A stretch of 27,281 nucleotides of DNA from Allomyces macrogynus ATCC 38327 (Eukaryota > Blastocladiomycota > Blastocladiomycetes > Blastocladiales > Blastocladiaceae), in NCBI GenBank assembly GCA_000151295.1, contig GG745328.1, positions 1,760,514 through 1,787,794 on the forward strand, written 5' to 3'. Below, piece after piece: positions 1-9,489 of the stretch (position 1 is its first letter; each line of letters begins with the position of its first letter). The notes below the pieces were generated by a model. It was not told the DNA's origin, made no database searches, and saw nothing but the letters and a program-made list of their open reading frames with translations. The translations under genes and the position numbers were made by a program.

Positions 1-1
1 C

Positions 2-58
2 GAGGACTTGGAAGAGGTTTCCCGTTTTGTTGTCAGGTCTCGTTTCGTCGATGCTTGA
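2..58 (+). CDS. Possible 3' end of an upstream gene (partial)
   Basis: Frame 2 of the left edge reads 18 codons, EDLEEVSRFVVRSRFVDA, and then TGA at 56-58. The acidic, amphipathic composition resembles the C-terminal tail of a globular protein more than random GC-rich DNA. The stretch is too short to name a family. The other two frames look less protein-like, although an ATG-started frame from 51 also stays open to 338. The next gene starts at 335, so the remaining ~275 bp would be an intergenic promoter region. Confidence 0.25.
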   Translation, partial: EDLEEVSRFVVRSRFVDA

Positions 59-276
59 TGAATTGATTGCAAGTTGGATTGGCCTCGCTGTGGCCCGCAT
101 TGACCCCGCCAATCTCATCCTCGCCCACACACTCGTGCGCGATCACGTTGCGGTCGGCAAGCTCGGCAAAACCAGCTGTTGGCGCCGCTGGGGCCCGACG
201 ATGCCGACCTCCTTGACACTACAACCACGGTCCGGCCTCGCGCTTCGTCTTCTCGATCGCATCCGCACGATCAGTA

Positions 277-285
277 CATATACCA
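277..285 (+). promoter_or_regulatory. TATA-like element of the acyl-CoA dehydrogenase gene
   Basis: ACATATACC lies about 50 bp upstream of the ATG at 335, on the coding strand. It is the only AT-rich hexamer-scale motif in an otherwise GC-rich leader. The position fits a core promoter with a short 5' UTR. This is a motif match only. Confidence 0.3.
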
Positions 286-297
286 AAGGCACCGCGC

Positions 298-334
298 CAG
301 CACCAGCATCAGCACCAGCACTAGCACCAGCACC
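298..334 (+). repeat. CAGCAC/CAGCAT hexamer-like repeat in the 5' leader
   Basis: A run of degenerate CAGCAC units (CAGCAC, CAGCAT, CAGCAC, CAGCAC, TAGCAC, CAGCAC) abuts the start codon at 335. It is probably a slippage-prone microsatellite in the 5' UTR. It stays open in the frame of the gene (Ser/Thr repeats), so the start could have been misplaced upstream. No ATG lies in that frame within the repeat. Confidence 0.7.
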
Positions 335-2198
335 ATGACGACCGACCCTATCGACTTCCTGCAAACCCCACCGTCGCTCGGCAACCAGTACTCTGACGAC
401 CACGATTTCGGCGCAATCCTCGCCGCGCTCGTGCCCGCGTCCGATCTCGCCAAATGGCACGCCGACCTCGACCGACTCGGCGCGCGCGCCGGGTCCAACG
501 GCGACATGCTAGCCCTTGCCGAAGACGCGGAACTGAACCCGCCGCGGCTCGAGCAGTACAATGCCTGGGGTCACCGCGTCGACAAGATTCACACGACGCA
601 AGGGTGGGACAAGTTGCATGCGATTGCCGCGGAGGAAGGGCTCGTGGCGACTGCGTATGATGGGCAAGTCGGCGGGGATCCGGCATTGTGGCGCGTGTTG
701 CAAATGGCGAAATTGTACCTGTACCACCCGTCGTCGGCCATCTACTCGTGCCCGCTGGCCATGACGGACGGGGCCGCGTGCTTGTTGGGAGCGCAGTTGG
801 CGAGCGGCGAGGAGTTGCCGTCCGTCTTGCGCGGGAAGATGGAGCGGGCGTTGCGCGGGTTGACGACTCGGGACCCGAAGGAGTTTTGGACGTCGGGCCA
901 GTGGATGACGGAGCGGCCGGGTGGCAGTGATGTTGGTATGTACCAGCTTGAATTTGACGACCTGTGGTGTGGTCGCGACTCGACACTGACTTGCTGTCCC
1001 TGCTAGCCCGCACTGAGACTACGGCCACGCTCGTCGACGCCCAAGAACGGCTCTACTCGCTGACCGGGTTCAAGTGGTTCAGCTCCGCGACCACGTGCAA
1101 CATGACGCTCGCGCTCGCGCGCGTCGACCAAGACCCGACCCTCTCGCTGTTCCTGATTGAGCTCCGCCCCGACGGCACCGACAAGCTCAACGGGATCGAG
1201 ATTGTGCGGCTCAAGAACAAGTTGGGCACCAAGGCGCTGCCCACGGCCGAGCTGCGTCTGCGCGGGTGTCTGGCCCATATGGTCGGTCCGCGCGGACGCG
1301 GCGTGCCCGAAATCGCGCGTATGATCACGATTACTCGAATTTATAATTCGGTCTGTGCGGTCGGGTTCATGCGTCGTGCGCTCGCGATCGCGCAGGATTA
1401 CGCGACGAAGCGGATGGCGTTTGGGGTACGTGGGAATTGTGTTTGGAGCGTTCGTGAAGACCTAGTTTGCAGGCTGACGATAACGGCTGGTACGTTCCGC
1501 AGAAACTGCTCATCGACCAGCCGCTGCACCGCGCGACGCTGCGCGCCGTCGAGACCGAAATCCGCGGCTGCACGCTGCTGACCATGTACGTTGCGTCGCT
1601 CCTCGGCCGGAGCGAACACACACCCTCCTCGTCCACAATGCATGCCGCACCGCTCGCCGCCCTCGACGGCATCACCACCACTGCCGCGGCCTCCGCGGTC
1701 CTGCGCATTCTCGTGCCCATTGTCAAGCTGTACACGGGCAAGCGCGGCGTGGCCGTTGTCAGCGAAGCCCTCGAGTTGATTGGCGGTGTCGGCTACATCG
1801 AGGACAGCGGCATCCCGCGCCTGCTCAGGGACGCACAGGTGCTCCCGATTTGGGAGGGTACGACGAACGTTCTTGCGCTCGACGTGGTCCGCGTGCTCAC
1901 GCGCCCGCGGGAGCGCGACGCGTGGCCTGCGCTCATCGCGACGTTGCGTCGTGTGGCCGCCAAGGATGCGCGCGTGCTCGCGGCCGTGGGTGCCATGGAC
2001 GCGGCGGTGATGCACACGATGCGCGCTGCGGACCGTGGTGCGATAGAGGCGAGTGCGCGGGATATGGCGTTCTATGTCGCGCATGTCACGATTGCGGCGT
2101 TGTTGGTCGGGGCCGGGATGGATGTGGACGCGTGGATTGCGCTGCACCCATTGCAGTGGACGGTCACGACGCTAGGCGATGTTGGGGCAAAGCTGTGA
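335..2198 (+). CDS. AidB-type acyl-CoA dehydrogenase, predicted peroxisomal
   Basis: FAD-dependent acyl-CoA dehydrogenase of the AidB branch. Three exons: 335-935, 1007-1425 and 1473-2198 (581 aa). The introns are 71 and 47 nt with GTATGT/TAG and GTACGT/CAG ends. Visible family marks are MTERPGGSDV near residue 191 (flavin loop), LTGFKWFSSA, RMAFG at the end of exon 2, LELIGGVGYIEDSGIPRLLRDAQ, and LPIWEGTTNV. The Glu of that last motif (about residue 468) sits at the catalytic-base position of the superfamily. The protein ends in -AKL, a standard type 1 peroxisomal targeting variant, so I infer peroxisomal acyl-CoA oxidation rather than DNA binding as reported for bacterial AidB. The ATG at 335 was chosen because the frame upstream is only the CAGCAC repeat. 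The substrate is unknown. Confidence 0.92.
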
Positions 2199-2956
2199 TG
2201 AGCATGGACGAGGTGCTGGGCATGTGATGGTGATTTCCCTTTGTAATCAATATGGGCCCGATGAAGGGTCTCTTGACGTTGTTTTGGTGCGGGTTATTGG
2301 TCTCCAGCAATCGCCAGCATTCTGATTGGAGACTGCTGCCTTGGCACACGTTCAAGTCGGTGTCGGTGTCCAAAGAGTAGGAACTGGTTACGCGGAATCG
2401 GACAGAGGCATTGACGGGCTGTGGAGCCGTGAACAGTGGAATCGCTTGCTATTTCGGAAGAGCAGGATCAGCGGCGCAATCACTGTTGGCTGAACGCCGG
2501 TCGAGGATGCTGTTTGCTGGCGGGCACCGACTGGGCGTGGTTAAGTCTGGCCGAGATGCAAGGTCATCAACTTCACCAAACGTTTCATTTGAACGAGAAA
2601 AAGCGCCAAAGAGGTTTGAGAGACTAGCGCCGCAGCGGCGCTGGACCAGGCAAGGGCGAGGTAGGGAGGTATGCGAGGGAACAGACGGGTCGAAAGAACG
2701 AACAAACGAAAATCACCAAGAGCAGATACAACAGAGAGAATCACGGCCGAACACCACTACGAAGAAATATCTACGAATCCACGATGAAACAGCAGCATCA
2801 CCACGCCAGCGAGCACAGCGGCTCGTCGGGAGCAAACATGATGTGCGAGGGGGGAGGAAGGCCACGAGAGGATACCCAAAGTCGCGGTGGCCCGCGGTGA
2901 CAGCGACGGGCGTGAATGCCCAAATACCGAGCTTGCCGAGCGCGACGCGGGCCCGC
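2199..2956. other. Convergent intergenic region, no gene seen
   Basis: This 758-bp stretch lies between the stop codons of the acyl-CoA dehydrogenase (+) and the Sfp1-like gene (-), so it should hold both 3' UTRs. The GC content is lower than in the flanking genes. A + frame from 2411 stays open for 339 codons but is basic and low in complexity, and its second half lies antisense to the Sfp1-like gene. I see no domain, RNA fold or repeat that I can support here. Confidence 0.6.
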
Positions 2957-4700
2957 TCACACAGCGGGATTCCGCCGCCGTCCCGTTGTCCCAGCCCCTC
3001 CTGCGGGTGCACCACGCCCTGTCGTCGGTTCCACCCCCGCGGCCGGCCCCGCCGCGGCAGCCGCAGCTGGCTCCGACGTCGCCGCTGCCGCCGTCGCTGC
3101 CACTGGCCTCATCCCGAGCTCGTCCGCGTGCATGCGGCCCAGGTGGTACTTCAATCCGTTGGTCGACTGGTAGGTCTTGGTACATCCGGCAATCGGGCAC
3201 GAAATCAACGGTGGCGGCCCCCGCGTCGAGACGGCGCGCACGACCGTCGACTTGGCGAGTGCCGCGAGCTGCGCACGGTGCCGCGTGACCATGACCAGGT
3301 CGGGAACAGCGCTTGGGCGCGGCGGGAGCGTGGCGCGGCGGGAGGGCGGGCGCGGGTCCTCGTCAGTGACAATGATCTCGCCGTCCTCGTGCTCCTCGTC
3401 CGAGTTGATGGCGGTGTTGGGAGTGGGTGACACCGGTCGCGATGTCGAGTCACCCATCACTGTATCGCCGTTCTGATCAGGCGCGTCGCTGGCGCGACGG
3501 GGCCCCTCAAGTCTCGCAAACGGCACCGGCGCGGCCGCCTGCTCCCCGCCCATCACAACAACCGACTTGGCGAGCGGACTGCGTGCACTCCCACCTGGCG
3601 CCTTCCCCGCACGCGCATGCTGCCGATCCACGCGCGGTCGCGGGCTCGCCGACTTGGCGCGCGGTTCCGGTGCCGGAAACTTGCCGAGCGCGGGCCCGAC
3701 CGATGCGGGGCGAACCAGATCCGTCCCGGGCGACGGCGACGGCGACGGCGGGATGGAGACGGCCGGGATCGTGAGTGCGCGCAAATGGGCACGGTCGGCG
3801 GCGGCATGAGTCGACTTGCGCCGCTTGTGCAGGGTGGCCGTGGTGAGCGGCGACGCGTCGGCCATGTCAGTATCCCCAGTGAGCGTCCGCGGCGACGGGG
3901 ACGCGGGCGAGGCCGGGGTCCGTGCGCGCTTGATCCGTGCCGTGCCACCCGTGGTGGAAGCCGCACGCGAGTGTGTCGTCGACACGGGTGCAGGCGAGAG
4001 CGGCGGTGAGAGTACGTATTGCGCCCATTCGGTCGCGTCCGGGCTCGGGTAGTGCACAAGGTGTGCCGGGCTTGCCTGGAGAAGTGTCGACGATGTCCAG
4101 TGCGGGCGTGGCAGCATGACGTCGTCGACGATGTCGTTGTGGCCGTTGGTTGCGGCCATTGGATCGCGTGTCGGGCCCGCTATGGGCGCGGCCGTCGCGT
4201 GCAGCGAGGCCGGCGGCGCGGCGACATTCGAGTGCAGGGCAATCAGGTCGAGCAGCGGGTTGGGCAATGACGCGCGGGTGTCCGCGGCTGCTGCTGCTCC
4301 TGGCAACAGATCGGCGGCGGCGTGGGCGGCGGTCGGCGCCACCGAGGCGTTGCCGCTGCCGCTGTTGGCGTGGCCGAGCGCCATAAACATGGCCATGTCC
4401 GCGTCGAGATGGCATTCTTCGTAGTGTTCCTATCGGGGCAAGGATTGGATTGGCGGGAGTGAGGACACGACAAGGTTGGATGATGCCGATGCTGATTACG
4501 GCCAACCGACCGACAGTGATGCGTACCAGCAGCTCGTAGAGGTCGGCGAGCGTCGCGCCGCAGCACCGGAAGTCACGGCAAAAGGCGCGCTCTCGGGCAT
4601 GGATCGTGTCGAGCTCGGCCGTCAGATCAAAGTGCGCCGCGTCGGCGGCAGCGTTGAGTGCGCGCGCGCGGGGGCCGAGGTCGGCCGGCGCGGGCATCAT
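2957..4700 (-). CDS. Sfp1-like split C2H2 zinc-finger regulator
   Basis: Two exons on the minus strand: 4700-4527 and 4429-2957 (548 aa). The 97-nt intron starts GTACGC and ends in TAG. The first finger (about residues 41-66) reads CRDFRCCGATLADLYELL in exon 1 and continues EHYEECH in exon 2, so the intron lies inside the finger. The second finger (about 469-492) is CPIAGCTKTYQSTNGLKYH followed by an H about four residues on. This pairing of a CCG...HYEE finger with a distal GC.K.Y...NGLKYH finger is the hallmark of fungal Sfp1, a TORC1/PKA-responsive activator of ribosomal-protein and ribosome-biogenesis genes. The ~400-residue linker is rich in Pro, Ser and Ala with basic patches (KRAR, HKRRKS), likely disordered with nuclear localisation signals. 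Role inferred from family. The start has two adjacent ATGs (4700, 4697). Confidence 0.85.
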
Positions 4701-5720
4701 CGTGGTGCGCGGCGACGGTACGGGTGCGGCCGAATGGGTAGAGCGGGTTTACGGCGGTAGGTGTTGCGGTAATGGGCGGGAGAGGGGGGCGATGGGCGGA
4801 GGGTAACGGGGCGCGTCGATGGATCGCAGTTGGTGCGGTGGTCGTTGCGCGCACGCCTGATCGGTGGATGGAGGGGTGGGCTGCAGCAGGGCCATTCAAC
4901 GCCTGGATCGCAGCCCACGACGGCGCCGGTCCGTGGAGAGAGCGTCGTAATGGATCGAGAACGGGCACGGTGCCGACCGAGTGGAGCGCGCGGGGCAAGA
5001 GAAGGAGGAGAGAGGGCAGCGAACGCGGTGGCCGGCTAAAAGAGCAAGCAATCGAGCGAGCGCCGTCATCACCAACACCCATGCACACTTGCGCCGGCGC
5101 CGGCCCAGCCCTCGCCTCTCTTTGGCTCGCGCTGCTCCGGGTCCATCGTCGTCGGTGCGCGCGGTGCGCCTTGTTTCGATTGCGGCGGGTTTGCTGGTGG
5201 AAGCGGCGGGAGGCTCATGCTGGAAGAGGGCCGCGCCGCAGTCGCCCAGCATGGCCGTGCGTATTTTGCACGTACCGCGCAATGGGCATGGGATCCTGGT
5301 GTTCCAGACGGCGCGCCAGTTGCCTCCCGAGCGCTGTGCGCGCCTGCCACGGCGTCCCAGGCTCCCCCCTCCCAGTAGCAGCTCCTGCAGCCCGCGCCGC
5401 CGTTTTCGGGGTTCGTGCTGTCACCCACCTCGCGCTCGCGATGGGCGACAGAGTGTCCGATGCTGGGCGACGCGACATGAGCCAAGTGTTGTGGGAGGCA
5501 GTGCAAACGGCAGGGAGACAAACGCGCGCCGTGCGGTGGAGAGGGATCATGCCACACTCATCGTGGCAGCATGACCAGTCACCGCAGAATCTGGTCGGCC
5601 CGAGGCCACCGGTTCGATCCGTGGTGCAACCGCAGTGGACCTCGTCCTCAACGTCACAACGACTTTCCCAACAACCTGGTCAGCAAGACTGCGCGCACCA
5701 GACTGCAACCACCCGCCGTC
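4701..5720. other. Divergent intergenic region, no gene seen
   Basis: About 1 kb between the starts of the Sfp1-like gene (-) and the BRF-like gene (+), so it should hold both promoters and 5' UTRs. It is GC-rich and several frames stay open. One of 507 codons (4772-6295 +) runs into the BRF-like gene in another frame and is Arg/Trp/Cys-rich without any motif, as expected of a GC shadow. A GCGCCGGCGCCGGC run sits at 5091-5104. I see no clear TATA element. Confidence 0.55.
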
Positions 5721-7271
5721 ATGGCAGCGCCTCCTCCTCCGCCACCCGCCGCTGCCGGGTGCCCGGCGTGCGGTGCCCCCGCTGCCGCGCTCGACGTAAC
5801 CGACGCGGGCGAGAAAGTCTGCACCGCCTGCAGCACTGTGCTCGCCGACACGCTCCTCTCCACTGCCACCGACCTCGCGCCCGATACCCACACCGGCTCC
5901 TCCAACAACTGGATCACCTCGACCCGCCCCGGGCCACCACTTGCTGGCCTCCGCCCTGCCCTCGCTGGTTCCTCCTCGGGCACGACCGCGCGCGACCGCG
6001 TACATATAGCTGCGCACCAGGATCTGCGCGCGACTTGCACGCTCCTGCACCTCGACGACCTCTATGCGACCGCCAAGGACCTGCTCGACATGGTCCTTGC
6101 CGACGCTGGGTTCCGTGGCGGACTGCCCGCACGGCTCGCCGGCGCGGCGTGTGCGATTCTCCTCGCTCGTGCGCGATCGCATCCGGCCGCGGCGCACCCA
6201 GTCTCGCACGTGGCTGCTCAGCTCAACGTCGACGTCTACCTCCTCGGCCCCTATTTACACGCGTGCAAGCACGTTCTCGCTGCGCGCGGGCTTGACGAGT
6301 ACGCGCGCGCGCCTGACCACGACGCAGACCTGCAATTGCTGGCATTGCAATATCTCGACATCCTGGCCGCTCCCAACATGCCGCCAGCCCTCCAAATTCC
6401 GCGCGATCAGGTGCCAGCAGTGCAAAAACGGACGCAAACGGTCCTGCGCGCCGTGTCGGAAACGTTACGCGGGCGACACGTCGGCGCGTCAGCCCTGGCT
6501 GTGGTCCTGGTCGCGCGCGAAGCCGTTGACAGTGCGCGACATTGGCCACGGTTCACTGCACCGCACTTGGGCCTGGCCCCCGCGACGGTCGCGCGGCGCG
6601 TGCGCGACGTGCATCTGGTCCTTGCGCAGTGTGCGGACCCGTTACCGTGGCGCGCATCGATCACGCCCGGGAACCTGGTTCATTTCCTGGGCCAGATTCT
6701 GGACTTGCTCGACCGCGGCGTACTCCCATTACCCGGTGCGGCCGTCGACCCACCACGCCCGCGCGGCCCCTCGACCGTGCCCGCGGCGTTCCGTCTTGCG
6801 CGGAACCAGCGGCGCGAAATGACGTATCGCGTCCATGATGCAGCCGACCGGTTGCGTTCCATTGGGATCGTGCTTGAAGTCCCGCCCGTGAACCCGCACG
6901 ATGTTGGGACGGCAGGGATTGACGAGGACCCGGACGCCGACGTGTATTGGCGCGCGTACTGGCGGCACGTGCTGCGTCGCAAACCGCCAGCTGCAGGAGG
7001 GGATGGAGATGTGGACCCGCCACTGCCGCCAAGGATTCTGGACGAGGTGGATATGGCGATCGAGTCGTTGCTCGTGCACGGCGTGCCGGCCGCACAGGTG
7101 CGCGATTTGTGTGTCGGGGACGCAGTCAAGATGAGCGAGGCGGTAGTCGCGCGGCAGCATGATGTGGTCGTGCTCCGGCCCGAGGCGCTCAAGGAGCCCA
7201 TGGAGGGGGTGGAGGAGCACGGTGCTGGCGAGGCGAGGAGAGCGAAACTGGTCGAGGCCGGAACCGGATAA
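5721..7271 (+). CDS. TFIIB-family factor, BRF2-like (RNA polymerase III)
   Basis: Intronless, 516 aa from the ATG at 5721. The same frame is open back to an ATG at 5571, but the zinc ribbon begins right after the later ATG. The N-terminus has a TFIIB-type zinc ribbon: Cys14-x2-Cys17 and Cys34-x2-Cys37 (CPACG, VCTACSTVL). Two alpha-helical repeats follow, roughly residues 90-190 and 225-330, placed like the cyclin folds of TFIIB/BRF proteins. The segment LPWRASITPGNLVHFLGQIL near the end of the second repeat resembles the same region of animal BRF2. A B-linker/B-reader motif of general TFIIB is not recognisable, and Brf1 homology blocks are absent, so a TFIIIB subunit of BRF2 type is my best call. 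Alternatives are a divergent Brf1 or TFIIB paralogue. The C-terminal 130 residues are acidic and unrecognised. Confidence 0.7.
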   Translation: MAAPPPPPPAAAGCPACGAPAAALDVTDAGEKVCTACSTVLADTLLSTATDLAPDTHTGSSNNWITSTRPGPPLAGLRPALAGSSSGTTARDRVHIAAHQDLRATCTLLHLDDLYATAKDLLDMVLADAGFRGGLPARLAGAACAILLARARSHPAAAHPVSHVAAQLNVDVYLLGPYLHACKHVLAARGLDEYARAPDHDADLQLLALQYLDILAAPNMPPALQIPRDQVPAVQKRTQTVLRAVSETLRGRHVGASALAVVLVAREAVDSARHWPRFTAPHLGLAPATVARRVRDVHLVLAQCADPLPWRASITPGNLVHFLGQILDLLDRGVLPLPGAAVDPPRPRGPSTVPAAFRLARNQRREMTYRVHDAADRLRSIGIVLEVPPVNPHDVGTAGIDEDPDADVYWRAYWRHVLRRKPPAAGGDGDVDPPLPPRILDEVDMAIESLLVHGVPAAQVRDLCVGDAVKMSEAVVARQHDVVVLRPEALKEPMEGVEEHGAGEARRAKLVEAGTG

Positions 7272-7740
7272 ATGACGGCGAGCGATGATGGTTCTTTGCC
7301 GTAATAACGGAACAATGCAAACGAAGCGTCTGACGCGACTGAAGATTGAGGCGATGTGCATGGCGGATCAGCAGCGTGACCGTTAATTGCATTCTTTGCA
7401 CCAACCGCCGATGCAGTCGAGGTGGCGAGGGGTTCCTCTCATTTCGGTGCTGCCGTCGGTGCTCCGACCAACCGCTGCCCGCCAACACCTCCACCGCGCG
7501 CCAACCTTGCGCACCAAAACCCGGTCGACGCTGCGCACACCCAACAACGCGCGCACATAAGAGGCAACGCAACTCGGCGCACCACTCCGCGCCCCGCCCT
7601 TGCACCGCTCGTGACGCGGCCATCGCCACCATTGCAGTCGCCGTCGCCAACCGCCGCTTCTCCCCGGCGTATATCTCCCAGCCGGTCCCCCCGCGCGGCC
7701 GTACCTGCATCCCAACCCAACCAGCTGCACCCTCAACACC
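7272..7740 (+). promoter_or_regulatory. Intergenic promoter region of the coronin gene
   Basis: 469 bp separate the BRF-like stop from the coronin start, and both genes are on the plus strand. The right half is rich in C and A, typical of a fungal 5' UTR. A TATA-like GTATAT at 7669-7674 lies about 67 bp upstream of the ATG. No convincing ORF is present. Confidence 0.4.
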
Positions 7741-9369
7741 ATGACGCTCCGCATCGTGCGCCAGTCCAAGTACCGACACGTCTTTGGCACGCCCGCCAAG
7801 CGCGACCAGTGCTACGACAATCTCAAGCTCTCCGTCTCGGCCTGGGACACGAACCTGATCAAGGTCAACCCGCGCTTCTTTGCGCTCAACTGGAACGCTG
7901 GCGGTGGCGGCGCGTTTGCCGTGGTCCCGCTCGATCACAAGGGTGCGTCGTGTTCTCGCGACGTGAACCGAGCGCGACGAACCGGCATGCTGATCTCTCT
8001 TCTCCGACACGACAGGCAAGCTCGAGGACGCCTACCCGCTCTTCAACGGCCACGCCGGCACTGTGCTCGACACCGACTTTCACCCGTTCAACGACCATGT
8101 CATCGCATCTGGCGCCGAAGACTGTAAAGTAATGGTCTGGAAGATTCCAGAGGACGGCATGGGCGGTCGCCACATCTCGACGCCCGAAGTGACGCTCTCA
8201 GGCCATTTGCGCAAGGTGGGCACGGTCATGTTCCACCCGACCGCTGATAACGTCCTCGCCTCGGCGGGTGCGGATTACGCGGTCAAGTTCTGGGACGTGG
8301 AAAAGGGCATGGAACGCGCCGAGCTCTCGGGCCACGGCGAGATCATTCAGTCGATGACATACTCGTGGATGGGTGATATGCTCGCGACGACGTGCAAGGA
8401 TAAGGTGTTGCGCGTTTTTGATGTGCGCGCGCAGGAGGCCGTTGCTGTGCGTACTTGCTCGACGCTGATCGCAGCACGATGCACCAATGCTAACTTGGGT
8501 GGTTGGTGCGACGCGAATAGGAAACGCCCGGGCACCAGGGCGTCAAGGGGTCGCGCGCCGTCTGGCTCGGCGACCACGACAAGATCTGCACCGTCGGCTT
8601 CTCGCGCACGTCCGACCGGCAAATCTTCATTTGGGACTTGAAGAACATGAAGACGCCGCTGCGCAAGCAGGAGCTTGACATGAGCTCAGGCATCTTGATG
8701 CCCTTCTTCGACAAGGACACGCAGATCCTCTACCTTGCTGGCAAGGGCGACGGTAACATTTCGTACTACGAGGTGCGTTGATTTGGCTTCATCCTTGAAG
8801 CGGACGCGACTGACCATGTTCTCCAAATATCCCAGTACGACGACAGCCAAAACTCGGAACTCTTCTACCTGTCCGACTACAAGTCGTCGGACCCGCAGCG
8901 CGGCATCGGGTTCCTGCCCAAGCGCGCCGTCGACGTTTCGCAGCAAGAAATCGCGCGCGCCTACCGCGTGCACAACACCATGGTGGAACCGATCTCGTTC
9001 CGTGTGCCGCGCAAGGCCGACTCGTTCCAGGCCGATATTTTCCCGCCGTGTGTCGGCGATACGCCCGCGCTTACAGCCGACGAGTTCTTTGACGAGGGCA
9101 AGACGGAACCGCCGGTGTTGGTGTCGCTCGAGGACGGGTTTGTCCCGACGGCACCGAGGGAGTTTGTCGCGCAGGCGAGCGAGAACACGCTGTCGGATTC
9201 GGCAAACGGGTCGCTGATCATGGAGCCGCAGACGGATGCCGAGTTCCAGGACGCGTACAAGGCGGTCAAGGCGCAGCTCGAGGCGATGAAGGCCGAGATG
9301 CAGCAAAAAGAGCTGCGCATCAAGCAGCTCGAAGGGTTGCTGGCCGCGGCGACGCTCAACAAGGAGTAG
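7741..9369 (+). CDS. crn1: Coronin, actin-binding WD40 protein
   Basis: Coronin binds F-actin and regulates Arp2/3 and cofilin at cortical actin patches. Four exons: 7741-7942, 8016-8446, 8521-8772 and 8836-9369 (472 aa). The introns are 73, 74 and 63 nt, and the second carries a perfect TGCTAAC branch site. The N-terminus has the coronin signature, RQSKYRHVFG, followed by seven-bladed propeller repeats (YPLFNGHAGTVLDTDFHPF, IASGAEDCKVMVW, LSGHLRKVGTVMFHP, FWDVEKG, RVFDVRAQEAV, RQIFIWDLKNM). The conserved coronin extension follows (NSELFYLSDYKS, RGIGFLPKR, NTMVEPISFRVPRK). The C-terminal ~45 residues form the trimerising coiled coil (AYKAVKAQLEAMKAEMQQKE). The unique region between propeller and coil is short. 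The start has a good context (AACACCATG). Confidence 0.97.
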
Positions 9370-9489
9370 ACCTTGCAGGGTCAAGGTCGAGGATATTTTT
9401 TTTGAAACTTTTTCCTCTTTTGTTGTCTTTTGACCTGAATTGTTTGCCACACACCATTGCTATAAAAATATCCATTGATCCTCGCAGCA
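9370..9489. other. AT-rich convergent 3' spacer
   Basis: Only 120 bp separate the coronin stop (+) and the stop of the membrane-anchored gene (-). The spacer is strikingly AT-rich for this locus, with a T8 run at about 9396-9403 and TATAAAAATA at 9461-9470. Between converging genes this more likely serves 3' end formation on both strands than a promoter. Confidence 0.5.

Noticed and set aside
2411..3430. 339-codon plus-strand open frame
   Set aside because: Basic low-complexity product; its second half is antisense to the Sfp1-like zinc-finger region, where the minus frame is clearly the conserved one.
5611..5620. GGTTCGATCC, a tRNA B-box-like sequence
   Set aside because: The flanks do not form a T stem (ACCGG against CGTGG) and no matching A box, anticodon arm or acceptor stem is present.
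5571..5720. 50-codon N-terminal extension of the BRF-like protein
   Set aside because: In frame with an ATG at 5571, but the sequence has no similarity to the family and the zinc ribbon begins just after the ATG at 5721.
4772..6295. 507-codon plus-strand open frame
   Set aside because: Arg/Trp/Cys-rich, no domain or periodicity, overlaps the BRF-like gene in another frame. Long stop-free frames are expected in DNA this GC-rich.
9461..9470. TATAAAAATA as a promoter
   Set aside because: No gene starts downstream on the plus strand within reach; it lies between two converging stop codons and fits 3' end formation better.
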